From the NCBI GenBank assembly GCA_047975295.1, contig JBKEDH010000173.1, positions 1 through 39,868 of the forward strand: a stretch of 39,868 nucleotides of DNA, read 5' to 3'. Shown here in pieces: positions 8,219 through 16,129 of this stretch (its first letter is position 1; each line of letters opens with the position of its first letter). Made by a program: the position numbers and the translations under genes. Source of the DNA: JBKEDH01 sp047975295. GTDB taxonomy: Bacteria > Bacteroidota > Bacteroidia > Flavobacteriales > Flavobacteriaceae. The notes under the pieces are model-generated. The model worked only from the letters and a program-made list of their open reading frames with translations. It was not told the origin of the DNA and ran no database searches.

Positions 8219-9178
8219 ATGCTTAAAGCTGGTGTGCTTGGTGCCGGTCACCTTGGAAAAATACATTTACGACTCCTTAAACAATCCAATAAATACGAGC
8301 TTATTGGTTTTTACGATGCCGATACCCAAACGGGCAAACAGGTCGAAGCCGAGTTTGGTTACACCTATTTTAATTCCATAGATGCCCTTATCGATGCGGT
8401 CGATATGGTCGATATTGTAACTCCAACACTATCACATTACGAATGTGCCCAAAAAGCTATTGCAAAAGGTAAACATATTTTTATTGAAAAACCTATAACC
8501 AATACAGTCGAAGAAGCCGAACATATACGCGAACTCTTAGCCAAGCACGGTTTACGTGGTCAAGTGGGACATGTAGAACGCTTCAATCCAGCATTTTTAG
8601 CGGTTACCGACCATATAAAATCACCTATGTTTATCGAAGCACACCGATTGGCAGAGTTTAACCCACGCGGTACCGATGTGCCTGTGGTATTGGATTTAAT
8701 GATTCATGATATCGATATTATTTTAAGCGTTGTAAAATCCAAAATAAAAACTATTAGTGCCAGCGGCGTTTCGGTAATAAGTAATTCTCCCGACATTGCC
8801 AATGCCCGTATCGAGTTCGAAAACGGCTGTGTGGCCAACCTTACCGCAAGTAGGATTTCACTTAAAAAAATGCGTAAAGCCCGTTTTTTTCAAAAAGATG
8901 CCTATATTTCGGTCGATTTTCTCGAAAAGAAATGCGAAGTCGTTAAAATGAAGGATGCCCCGAAAAATCCCGGTGACTTCGATATGATTTTACAAAATGC
9001 CGAAGGGGTTAAAAAACAAATATATTTCGACAATCCCAAAATAGAAAACAATAATTCCATATTAGACGAGCTGGAATCGTTTGCTAACGCCATAACAACC
9101 AACACCAAACCCGTTGTAACCCTACACGATGGAACCGAAGCACTTCGGGTAGCAACACAAATTATAAACTGTTTTTAA
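8219..9178 (+). CDS. Gfo/Idh/MocA family oxidoreductase
   Basis: A 319-residue NAD(P)-dependent oxidoreductase. The Rossmann domain opens with AGVLGAGHLGKIHL (GAGHLG at 8-13), and FIEKPITNT (Glu90-Lys91-Pro92) is the family EKP motif with the catalytic Lys. The C-terminal half contains HVERFNPAF and LDLMIHDIDIIL, the latter carrying the usual active-site His. Such enzymes act on sugars, inositols or other polyols and the substrate cannot be told. A 3-hydroxybutyryl-CoA dehydrogenase follows after 27 bases and is probably in the same transcript, but no shared pathway is evident. Homologs are often placed next to one another in this order in flavobacteria, as far as I recall, so the pairing may be conserved. 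Confidence 0.9.
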   Translation: MLKAGVLGAGHLGKIHLRLLKQSNKYELIGFYDADTQTGKQVEAEFGYTYFNSIDALIDAVDMVDIVTPTLSHYECAQKAIAKGKHIFIEKPITNTVEEAEHIRELLAKHGLRGQVGHVERFNPAFLAVTDHIKSPMFIEAHRLAEFNPRGTDVPVVLDLMIHDIDIILSVVKSKIKTISASGVSVISNSPDIANARIEFENGCVANLTASRISLKKMRKARFFQKDAYISVDFLEKKCEVVKMKDAPKNPGDFDMILQNAEGVKKQIYFDNPKIENNNSILDELESFANAITTNTKPVVTLHDGTEALRVATQIINCF

Positions 9179-9205
9179 ATTCGTCTATACAAACAAGTTA
9201 GAACC

Positions 9206-10123
9206 ATGAAAAACATAGCTGTAATTGGTGCCGGTACTATGGGTAATGGTATAGCGCACACCTTTGCACAAAACAACTTTAAAGTTAATTTAATCGATAT
9301 TAGCCAAAATGCATTAGATAAAGGACTTGCCACTATCTCTAAAAATTTAGACAGAATGTTGGCCAAGGAGACCATTACCAAAACGATAAAAAACCAAACA
9401 CTTGCTAACATTAACACGTACACATCGATTAACGAAGGTGCAAAACATGTCGATTTAGTAATTGAGGCCGCAACCGAAAATATCGATTTAAAACTTAATA
9501 TATTTAAGAAACTGGATACGGTTTGCGATAAGGACACCATCTTGGCCACCAATACCTCGTCTATTTCCATTACGCAAATAGCTGCTGCAACATCAAGACC
9601 CGACCAAGTAATAGGCATGCATTTTATGAATCCTGTTCCTATTATGAAATTGGTCGAAATAATTCGGGGATACAACACCAGTAACAAGGTTACCAATACC
9701 ATTATGGTACTTTCTAAAACACTAAACAAAGTTCCTGTTGAAGTAAACGATTATCCCGGCTTCGTGGCCAACCGCATTTTAATGCCCATGATTAACGAAT
9801 CTATAGAAACCTTATATAATGGAGTTGCCGGCGTTAACGAAATCGATACGGTTATGAAACTCGGTATGGCACACCCTATGGGGCCATTACAGTTGGCCGA
9901 TTTTATCGGATTAGATATTTGTTTGTCTATACTTAATGTAATGTACGAAGGTTTTAAAAATCCTAAATACGCCCCCTGTCCGTTGTTGGTAAATATGGTT
10001 CGTGCGGGTAAATTTGGTATTAAATCGGGCGAGGGGTTTTACGATTATTCCGAAAGTAAAAAAGCCAAAAAAGTAGCCAAACAGTTTTTAATGAAAAGTG
10101 AAAAATTTAACTCTAAACCCTAA
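9206..10123 (+). CDS. hbd: 3-hydroxybutyryl-CoA dehydrogenase
   Basis: A 305-residue short-form 3-hydroxyacyl-CoA dehydrogenase, converting 3-hydroxybutyryl-CoA and acetoacetyl-CoA with NAD(P). The NAD-binding motif VIGAGTMGNGIAH is at 6-18; DLVIEAATEN and LATNTSSISIT follow. The signature IGMHFMNPVPIMKLVEII contains the catalytic His, and the C-terminal domain has DYPGFVANRILMPMINE and HPMGPLQLADFIGLD. The length fits the stand-alone family rather than the large FadB type. In this group it usually serves fatty or amino-acid breakdown or acetoacetyl-CoA metabolism; the neighbours do not settle which. The YggS gene follows after 61 bases of repetitive sequence. Confidence 0.9.
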   Translation: MKNIAVIGAGTMGNGIAHTFAQNNFKVNLIDISQNALDKGLATISKNLDRMLAKETITKTIKNQTLANINTYTSINEGAKHVDLVIEAATENIDLKLNIFKKLDTVCDKDTILATNTSSISITQIAAATSRPDQVIGMHFMNPVPIMKLVEIIRGYNTSNKVTNTIMVLSKTLNKVPVEVNDYPGFVANRILMPMINESIETLYNGVAGVNEIDTVMKLGMAHPMGPLQLADFIGLDICLSILNVMYEGFKNPKYAPCPLLVNMVRAGKFGIKSGEGFYDYSESKKAKKVAKQFLMKSEKFNSKP

Positions 10124-10180
10124 ATCTTAGATATTAAACCTTGAACTTTTCAAACCTTAAAGTTAAACCCAAGTAAACCT
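10115..10180 (+). repeat. Degenerate AAACCY repeats
   Basis: AAACCC or AAACCT occurs five times starting at 10115, 10136, 10152, 10165 and 10175, covering the end of the hbd gene and the spacer before YggS. Spacing is irregular (21, 16, 13, 10 bases). It may be a decayed short tandem repeat or simple sequence bias. Confidence 0.4.
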
Positions 10181-10184
10181 CAAA

Positions 10185-10889
10185 ATGTCCGTTAAAGAAA
10201 ATCTATCCCACATAAAATCAACCTTACCCGATTATGTTACCCTTGTAGCCGTATCGAAAACCAAATCCGTAGAAACCATTATGGAAGCTTACAATGCCGG
10301 GCAACGTATTTTTGGTGAAAATAAAATTCAGGAAATGGCCGATAAGTGGGAACAAATGCCAAAGGACATCCAATGGCACATGATTGGCCATGTACAAACA
10401 AACAAAGTAAAGTATATGGCACCTTTTGTGTCTTTAATACATAGTGTGGATAGTTTTAAATTACTAAAAGAAATTAATAAACAGGCCAAAAAAAACGATA
10501 GAATTATCGACTGCTTACTACAAGTTTACATTGCTGATGAAGACAGCAAATTTGGATTGGACGAAACAGAATTGGAAATACTACTGAAACCCTTTCTGTC
10601 AACATCAAGAAATCAAGATAACGATAACACATTTAAAAATATACGGGTAACCGGCCTAATGGGTATGGCCACTTTTACAGATAATGACGAACAGATAAAA
10701 AAAGAATTTCGATATTTAAAATCCATTTTCGATACCTACAAAAAACAGTTCGACCACGTTCAATGCAAACATGTCCAATTAAACACACTATCAATGGGCA
10801 TGAGTGGCGACTATAAATTAGCTGTTAAATATGGCAGTACCATGGTTCGTATTGGCAGCAATATTTTTGGCTTTAGAAATTATCAATAA
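10185..10889 (+). CDS. YggS-family pyridoxal-phosphate homeostasis protein
   Basis: A 234-residue PLP-binding alpha/beta-barrel protein of the YggS/PROSC family, which controls free pyridoxal phosphate rather than acting as a known enzyme. The PLP-binding lysine is Lys25 in LVAVSKTKS. GQRIFGENKIQE, WHMIGHVQTNKVKYM and the end STMVRIGSNIFGFR are family signatures. The conserved LSMGMSGDY segment precedes the C-terminal phosphate-binding region. Length is normal. The gene is 61 bases downstream of hbd on the same strand and may belong to the same transcript. Confidence 0.93.
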   Translation: MSVKENLSHIKSTLPDYVTLVAVSKTKSVETIMEAYNAGQRIFGENKIQEMADKWEQMPKDIQWHMIGHVQTNKVKYMAPFVSLIHSVDSFKLLKEINKQAKKNDRIIDCLLQVYIADEDSKFGLDETELEILLKPFLSTSRNQDNDNTFKNIRVTGLMGMATFTDNDEQIKKEFRYLKSIFDTYKKQFDHVQCKHVQLNTLSMGMSGDYKLAVKYGSTMVRIGSNIFGFRNYQ

Positions 10890-10965
10890 AAAACGTATTC
10901 TTAATACACAACACATTATAAACACAGTAAATTAATCACTAAAAACAAAAACTTACAACTAAGGT

Positions 10966-12330
10966 TTGTACGCAATACTTGATATAGAAACTACGGGAGG
11001 TAAATATAACGAAGAAGGTATTACCGAAATTGCCATTTATAAATACGATGGCCAGCAAGTAATAGATCAATTTATAAGCCTAATAAATCCCGAACGCGAA
11101 ATACAACCATTTGTAGTAAATCTTACAGGAATAAACAGCAATATGCTGCGCCATGCCCCGAAATTTTACGAAGTAGCCAAGCGCATTATAGAAATTACCG
11201 AAAATTGCATTATCGTAGCCCACAATGCACAATTCGATTACCGCATTCTATCTACCGAATTTAGACGCTTGGGCTACACATACATTAAACCATCGCTTTG
11301 CACGGTCGAATTGGCAAAAACACTTATTCCCGACCAAGCATCGTACAGTTTGGGTAAATTGGCTCGCTCGCTCGGTATTCCGGTAAGCGATAGGCACCGA
11401 GCCACAGGTGATGCTATGGCCACTGTAAAACTGTTCAAGATATTATTAGATAAAGATACCCACAAAAGTATTATTCAAAAATCGGTACAGCTAAACCCGA
11501 AACACCAGTTAGAACCACGATACCTTGATATTTTGGACAGTTTACCTTCTGTAACTGGCGTATATTATATCCACGAAACAAACGGAAACATTATATACAT
11601 TGGTAAAAGCAACAATATAAAAAAACGGATAAACCAACATTTCACAGATACTACTGCCAAATCGAAAAAAATACAGGCAATGGTACACTCGGTAAGCTAC
11701 GAGACTACCGGTAGCGAATTGGTAGCTCTTTTAAAGGAAAGCGAAGAAATAAAACGTATAAAACCACGCTTTAACCGAGCTTTGCGCCGTACCATTTTTT
11801 CGCATGCATTATATAGTTTTAGTGACGAAAACGGTTATATAAACCTCAAAGTCGATATTGCCGATTTACGTAAAAAACCAATAACCACCTTTAGCAATAA
11901 ACAAAGTGCCAAAAGTTTTGTAAACAAAGCTATAGACGACTTTAACTTATGCCAAAAACTTACAGATATCTACAAAACCAAAACATCTTGTTTTAATTAC
12001 GATATAAAAAAATGCAATGGTGCCTGTATAAAAAAAGAACCTGCCGAAATATATAACAAACGTGTGGAGGCATTTATCTCAAAATACAGTTTTACAAACA
12101 AAAACATGGTTATTATCGACAAAGGACGTGATATTGACGAACGCAGTGCCATTCTTGTCGAGAATGGTATTTTTCAAGGATTAGGCTATTTTAACCTTAA
12201 TTACCAAATAAACAATATCGCTATTTTAAAATCCATTATTACCCCAATGCAAAACAACAGGGACACACAACACATTATACAAGCATACCTTAGAAAAAAC
12301 AAACGGTTAAAGATTGTTCAATTTAATTAA
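10966..12330 (+). CDS. DnaQ-type exonuclease fused to UvrC-like GIY-YIG nuclease
   Basis: A 454-residue protein with two nuclease domains. Residues 1-165 are a DEDDh 3'-5' exonuclease: DIETTG (Asp6, Glu8), VAHNAQFDYRIL (Asp91) and HRATGDAMAT (His144, Asp149). Residues 195-275 are a GIY-YIG domain: TGVYYIHETNGNIIYIGKS, then ELVALLKESEEIKRIKPRFN with the catalytic-type Glu. The rest resembles the part of UvrC after its GIY-YIG domain, including Cys329, Cys342, Cys350 and Cys354, whose spacing is like the UvrC cysteine cluster. The start is TTG at 10966, since MYAILDIETTGG is the usual N-terminus and no ATG precedes it in frame. Similar fusions are known in actinobacteria and Bacteroidota and are thought to act in DNA repair; the exact substrate is not established. 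Confidence 0.9.
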   Translation: MYAILDIETTGGKYNEEGITEIAIYKYDGQQVIDQFISLINPEREIQPFVVNLTGINSNMLRHAPKFYEVAKRIIEITENCIIVAHNAQFDYRILSTEFRRLGYTYIKPSLCTVELAKTLIPDQASYSLGKLARSLGIPVSDRHRATGDAMATVKLFKILLDKDTHKSIIQKSVQLNPKHQLEPRYLDILDSLPSVTGVYYIHETNGNIIYIGKSNNIKKRINQHFTDTTAKSKKIQAMVHSVSYETTGSELVALLKESEEIKRIKPRFNRALRRTIFSHALYSFSDENGYINLKVDIADLRKKPITTFSNKQSAKSFVNKAIDDFNLCQKLTDIYKTKTSCFNYDIKKCNGACIKKEPAEIYNKRVEAFISKYSFTNKNMVIIDKGRDIDERSAILVENGIFQGLGYFNLNYQINNIAILKSIITPMQNNRDTQHIIQAYLRKNKRLKIVQFN

Positions 12331-12357
12331 AACATAGACAGTATCTTAATCTTTTAT

Positions 12358-12365
12358 TATTTTTG
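12358..12365 (+). promoter_or_regulatory. TAnnTTTG box four bases before the channel ATG
   Basis: TATTTTTG ends four bases before the ATG at 12370, predicting a start of transcription at the start codon. No clear TTTG is seen 19-21 bases upstream. Confidence 0.35.
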
Positions 12366-12369
12366 AACA

Positions 12370-13200
12370 ATGAAAGACAAACCACAGAGCAATTGGAAAG
12401 ATAAAATACACGAAGTTATCTACGGTACACATACACCTGCAGGTAAACTGTTCGATATTGTGCTGCTAATAGCCATCATTTTCAGTATCGTGATCGTAAT
12501 GTTGGAAAGTGTAGAGTCGTTCGACAAAAAATACCATAGTTTTTTCAATATTTCCGAGTGGATCATTACCATTTTGTTTTCCATAGAATATATATTGAGG
12601 ATCGTTTCGGTAAAAAAGCCAAAAAAGTATATTTTTAGTTTTTATGGTGGTGTCGATCTGCTTTCAACACTGCCCAAATACATTTCATTCTTTATTGTCG
12701 ATACCCAATTTTTGGCGGTATTCAGGGCATTGCGCTTATTACGGGTTTTCAGGATATTAAAACTCATTCGTTTTGTGGGCGAATCCAACAAACTTATAAG
12801 AGCATTAAAAAATAGCCGTTCCAAAATATTAGTATTTATATTTTTTGTATTGATAGTTTCAATCATTTTAGGAACCTTAATGTATTTAATAGAAGGTCCC
12901 GAAAATGGCTTTAAAAGTATTCCTCAAAGTATTTATTGGTGTATTGTAACCCTTACCACCGTTGGTTTTGGCGATATTACCCCACAAACTGCCATCGGAC
13001 AGATTTTAGCTTCTTTTATTATGATTATTGGTTATGGTGTTATAGCCGTCCCTACGGGCATTGTTTCGGCCGAATATGCTTCAACCAAAAATAAATTGGC
13101 CAACGAAACCAAAAGTTCCTGTAAAAACTGTGGTAACGATATTATTTTAAATGATGCCGAATACTGCCGAAAATGCGGCCATAAACTAAAGGATGAGTAA
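12370..13200 (+). CDS. Voltage-gated potassium-type ion channel with C-terminal zinc ribbon
   Basis: A 276-residue six-helix channel subunit that would form tetramers in the inner membrane. Helices S1-S3 span about 27-110. S4 is FRALRLLRVFRILKLIRF (119-136) with a basic residue at every third position, the voltage sensor. The pore loop holds TTVGFGD (196-202), a potassium selectivity filter with Phe in place of the more common Tyr. After S6 comes a short tail with CKNCGNDIILNDAEYCRKCGHKL, a zinc ribbon with Cys251, 254, 266 and 269. Its stop overlaps the start of miaA by 8 bases, so the two are translationally linked. The tail may serve assembly or metal sensing; that is inference. Confidence 0.9.
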   Translation: MKDKPQSNWKDKIHEVIYGTHTPAGKLFDIVLLIAIIFSIVIVMLESVESFDKKYHSFFNISEWIITILFSIEYILRIVSVKKPKKYIFSFYGGVDLLSTLPKYISFFIVDTQFLAVFRALRLLRVFRILKLIRFVGESNKLIRALKNSRSKILVFIFFVLIVSIILGTLMYLIEGPENGFKSIPQSIYWCIVTLTTVGFGDITPQTAIGQILASFIMIIGYGVIAVPTGIVSAEYASTKNKLANETKSSCKNCGNDIILNDAEYCRKCGHKLKDE

Positions 13201-14104
13201 ATACCTAATATCCATAGTTGGCCCTACGGCAATTGGTAAAACCGCACTAAGCATTAAACTAGCACGCTATTTTAATGCCGAAATAATTTCGGCCGATTCA
13301 CGGCAGTTTTTTAAAGAAATGCAAATTGGCACGGCAGCTCCCACAACAACCGAACTCAATTTAGCAAAACACCATTTTATCCACCATAAATCCGTAAAGG
13401 ACAATTACAGTGTGGGCGATTTCGAAAAAGAGGTATTACATACTTTAAATATCCTTTTTAAAGAGTACGATATTGTTATAATGGTTGGTGGTTCTGGTCT
13501 ATATGTCGATGCCGTTACCAAAGGTTTGGATGACTTTCCCGATATCGATAAGAATATTAGGAAACAGCTAAATACCGATTTAAAAACTAAAGGTCTCCCC
13601 TATTTACAGGAACAATTAAAAACTTTGGATAAAGTAGCCTACAATACCATTGCTATCGATAATCCACATCGGGTAATTCGTGCCTTAGAAGTATCGATAG
13701 GAACGCAAAAACCTTATTCTTCATTCTTAAACAATGCAAAGAACATACGGTGTTTTAAGACCATTAATATAGGACTCACCGCCGAAAGGGAAATTATCTA
13801 CGACCGAATAAACAAACGAGTCGATATTATGATCGCACAAGGATTGATGGATGAAGTTAAGCAACTCCTCCCCTTTAAACATTATAATGCTCTGAATACA
13901 GTTGGTTATAAAGAATTGTTTAACTATTTGGAAGGTGAATGGCCTTTGGATGTTGCTATTTCCGAGATAAAAAAAAATTCCCGCCGTTTTGCCAAACGAC
14001 AGCTTACATGGTTTAAACGAAACAAAAACACCTTGTGGTTCGATTATTTAAGTCCGTTGGAACCTATTGTACAGGCTATTAAAAACGAGATAAAGAATTG
14101 TTAA
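13193..14104 (+). CDS. miaA: tRNA dimethylallyltransferase
   Basis: Adds a dimethylallyl group to A37 of tRNAs that read codons starting with U. The 303 residues contain the P-loop VGPTAIGKTALS (GPTAIGKT at 10-17), ISADSRQFFKEMQIGTA (DSRQ motif), HHFIHH, VGGSGLYVDAVTKG, the NPHRVIRALEV segment and the C-terminal RRFAKRQLTWFKRN, all standard for MiaA. The ATG at 13193 overlaps the end of the channel gene. Length is normal. Downstream is an imperfect palindrome and a new promoter, so it is the last gene of this unit. Confidence 0.96.
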   Translation: MSKYLISIVGPTAIGKTALSIKLARYFNAEIISADSRQFFKEMQIGTAAPTTTELNLAKHHFIHHKSVKDNYSVGDFEKEVLHTLNILFKEYDIVIMVGGSGLYVDAVTKGLDDFPDIDKNIRKQLNTDLKTKGLPYLQEQLKTLDKVAYNTIAIDNPHRVIRALEVSIGTQKPYSSFLNNAKNIRCFKTINIGLTAEREIIYDRINKRVDIMIAQGLMDEVKQLLPFKHYNALNTVGYKELFNYLEGEWPLDVAISEIKKNSRRFAKRQLTWFKRNKNTLWFDYLSPLEPIVQAIKNEIKNC

Positions 14105-14121
14105 AGTTTCACAAAAAAAAC

Positions 14122-14163
14122 TATGCAAGCGTAAAACAAACCAATTAATTGTACGTTTGCATA
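14122..14163. promoter_or_regulatory. Inverted repeat overlapping the -33 region of the DUF2911 gene
   Basis: TATGCAAGCGTA (14122-14133) and TACGTTTGCATA (14152-14163) are complementary at 11 of 12 positions; the twelfth can form a G-U pair. The loop is 18 bases. The right arm contains the TTTG at 14156-14159 that could be the -33 element of the next gene, so this may be an operator or the terminator of miaA, although no T run follows directly. Confidence 0.4.
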
Positions 14164-14190
14164 ATATCTTACTTTTTTAAAGTATATTTA
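14156..14190 (+). promoter_or_regulatory. Possible promoter of the DUF2911 gene
   Basis: TTTG at 14156-14159 and TATATTTA at 14183-14190 (one mismatch to TAnnTTTG) are 23 bases apart, slightly longer than usual. The ATG is 24 bases further on. Confidence 0.35.
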
Positions 14191-14214
14191 TCCAAAAAAA
14201 AAAATTGTTTTTAT

Positions 14215-14775
14215 ATGAATACCTTTCTTAAACGTGTTTTAATTTTATTATCGGTAATTGCATTGGGGCTGTTATTATACTGCATTTTCGTAGAAAATAT
14301 TTTTGATAAGCGCTTAAGCCCAAAAGATACCGTAGAATTTAAACTAAACGATTTAAAATTAGAGGTATTCTATAACCGTCCGTCTAAAAAAGGCCGTGAA
14401 ATTTTTGGGGCTTTGGTACCCTACAATCAGGTTTGGCGTACAGGAGCCAACGAAGCCACCACTTTCGAGACCAATAAGCCCATTACCATAAAGGGATTAC
14501 CACTTCCTGCAGGAAAATATACACTTTGGACTGTTCCAAAAGATTCGGTTTGGACTGTTATTTTTAATTCTAAACAATATACTTGGGGTGTCGATTCGGA
14601 AATGAAACCCATGTGGGATCCTAACTACGATGTTTTAGATGTAGAAGTTCCCATAAAAAAATTAGATACCGTTGTAGAACTGTTCACCATTGGTTTCGAC
14701 AACTCTATTGGCCACTTATACCTTACCATGGCTTGGGACGGAACCAAAATTGAAGTACCCGTAAATAGAGAGTAA
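14215..14775 (+). CDS. Membrane-anchored DUF2911 protein
   Basis: A 186-residue protein starting MNTFLKRVLILLSVIALGLLLYCIF. Residues 5-28 form a membrane anchor or uncleaved signal, so the rest faces the periplasm. The body is a DUF2911 domain: LEVFYNRPSKKGREIFGALVP, VWRTGANEATTFE, LPLPAGKYTLWTVP and WTVIFNSKQYTWG are its recognisable blocks. A longer frame reaches upstream to 14149, but the ATG at 14215 places the hydrophobic segment at the N-terminus as expected. DUF2911 is widespread in Bacteroidota and has no established activity. The gene has its own predicted promoter and converges on the acetyltransferase gene, 30 bases away. Confidence 0.85.
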   Translation: MNTFLKRVLILLSVIALGLLLYCIFVENIFDKRLSPKDTVEFKLNDLKLEVFYNRPSKKGREIFGALVPYNQVWRTGANEATTFETNKPITIKGLPLPAGKYTLWTVPKDSVWTVIFNSKQYTWGVDSEMKPMWDPNYDVLDVEVPIKKLDTVVELFTIGFDNSIGHLYLTMAWDGTKIEVPVNRE

Positions 14776-14805
14776 ACTTTTGGAAATCCTAAATTGGTAA
14801 CTTTT

Positions 14806-15333
14806 TTAATTGTTTTTTATAAGCTGAAACAAATATTCGTTTTTATACGCATTGTTTGTATAAATCCAATCTTGTTTCAATCCTATATTTTTAAAACCTT
14901 GACTAGAAAACAATGCGATGCTAGCCTTATTATCTTCGGGAATATTGCAATACAGCTGATGCAAACCAAGGTGCGAAAAACTGTATTCCACTAATAATTT
15001 AATGGCCTCTTTTCCATAACCTTTGCCACGATCTTTAATGTTTTTTATAACAATACCTATACCTGCCCTTTTGTTTTTAAAATCGAAATCGAACAAATCG
15101 ATAAGTCCCAAAGTAGCACCCTTGCTGTTGCAAACCACTAAGCGTAACTGTTTGGCTTCGTAAATATCTTGATGGGCCTGCTCTAAATATTGTTTTAAAA
15201 TATATCGGGAATAAGGGGTTTGGGTATTGCTTATTTCCCAAACAAGCTCATCGTTTTCTATGGTATATAGAAATTCCAAATCTTCTGGTTCTAAAGCCCG
15301 TAAATGTATATTTTTTCCTTTTAGTGTCTTCAT
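14806..15333 (-). CDS. GNAT family N-acetyltransferase (RimJ/RimL-like)
   Basis: A 175-residue acetyltransferase transferring acetyl from acetyl-CoA to an amine; substrates in this subgroup include protein N-termini, polyamines and antibiotics, and none can be chosen here. The start MKTLKGKNIHLRALEPEDLEFLYTIENDE is typical of the RimJ/RimL group. GIGIVIKNIKDRGKGYGKEAIKLL carries the acetyl-CoA-binding R-x-x-G-x-G/A loop, and HQLYCNIPEDNKASIALFSSQGF is the C-terminal motif B. The dapF stop codon is directly followed by this ATG (TAAATG on the minus strand), so it is the second gene of a dapF operon. There is no known reason for the pairing with lysine and peptidoglycan synthesis. Confidence 0.9.
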   Translation of the reverse strand: MKTLKGKNIHLRALEPEDLEFLYTIENDELVWEISNTQTPYSRYILKQYLEQAHQDIYEAKQLRLVVCNSKGATLGLIDLFDFDFKNKRAGIGIVIKNIKDRGKGYGKEAIKLLVEYSFSHLGLHQLYCNIPEDNKASIALFSSQGFKNIGLKQDWIYTNNAYKNEYLFQLIKNN

Positions 15334-16107
15334 TTATATATGGCCTTTAAATACAAAGGTTGCCGGGCCTATTAAATTAACATTCTTATAACTGTTATTA
15401 TCGACACAAAACGATACTTGCAAATCGCCACCCTGTACCTTTAAATTAACAAGTTCTTTATTGGTTTTATTTAGTCTGTGCATGGCAATGGCTACTGCTG
15501 TTGCTCCTGTACCACAAGACAGGGTTTCATCTTCAACACCACGTTCGTAAGTTCTTAACCTGAATGTTTTATCATCAATTTTTTTTACAAAATTAACATT
15601 TGTTCCAGCTTCGTTATAGGGTTTTCCATACCGTATTGCAGCACCTTTACGCTTTATATCGAAATCTTCTATTTGGGATTCAAATTGCACATGGTGGGGC
15701 GATCCCGTATTTAAAAACACATGGTCGTTATACGTTTCAACAACCAGAACATCCTGCATTTGCAGTTTTACGATTTTGTTCTTTATTGTGGCATGATGGA
15801 CACCATCTACCGCTTCAAATACAGCTTGTTCTTTAATAATTCCCAAATCGTGCGCAAAGGCTACAAGACAACGCCCACCATTGCCACACATAGTGCTTTC
15901 GTTACCATCGGAATTGTAATAAACCATCGTAAAATCGCATTTAGGGTGGTTTTCTAACAATATAAGTCCATCGGCACCTATGCCAAAACGTCGGTCGCAC
16001 AAAAAGGCAATGCGTTTGGTATCTTTTTTGTTGAATGTTTGCAGACGATTATCAATCATCACAAAATCATTACCTGTTCCTTGATATTTATAAAATGTTT
16101 GTTGCAT
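15334..16107 (-). CDS. dapF: Diaminopimelate epimerase
   Basis: Converts LL- to meso-diaminopimelate, the precursor of lysine and of the peptidoglycan cross-link. The enzyme uses two cysteines as acid and base, and both are present: Cys74 in STMCGNGGRC and Cys198 in ETLSCGTGATA. FYKYQGTGNDFVMIDN at the N-terminus and GTNVNFV in the middle are also family motifs. The 257 residues are normal. A TATATTTG box ends nine bases before its ATG on the minus strand. The acetyltransferase gene follows without a gap. Confidence 0.96.
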   Translation of the reverse strand: MQQTFYKYQGTGNDFVMIDNRLQTFNKKDTKRIAFLCDRRFGIGADGLILLENHPKCDFTMVYYNSDGNESTMCGNGGRCLVAFAHDLGIIKEQAVFEAVDGVHHATIKNKIVKLQMQDVLVVETYNDHVFLNTGSPHHVQFESQIEDFDIKRKGAAIRYGKPYNEAGTNVNFVKKIDDKTFRLRTYERGVEDETLSCGTGATAVAIAMHRLNKTNKELVNLKVQGGDLQVSFCVDNNSYKNVNLIGPATFVFKGHI

Positions 16108-16116
16108 AACGTGCTA

Positions 16117-16124
16117 CAAATATA
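16117..16124 (-). promoter_or_regulatory. TAnnTTTG box upstream of dapF
   Basis: Reading the minus strand, TATATTTG (16124 to 16117) is followed by nine bases and the dapF ATG, so the untranslated leader would be only a few bases long. No TTTG is found at the expected upstream distance. Confidence 0.4.
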
Positions 16125-16129
16125 TAAAT

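Noticed and set aside
9175..9729. 184-codon open frame antisense to the hbd gene
   Set aside because: It lies wholly against a well-supported 3-hydroxybutyryl-CoA dehydrogenase gene, has no recognisable protein features beyond hydrophobic runs from the complementary strand, and crosses the upstream gene end.
10115..10180. Telomere-like CCCTAAA repeat
   Set aside because: Only one exact copy occurs; the rest are irregular AAACCY words, so a link with telomere repeats is chance.
14149..14214. Upstream extension of the DUF2911 protein
   Set aside because: It covers the predicted promoter and places a polar Lys-rich stretch before the signal or anchor segment.
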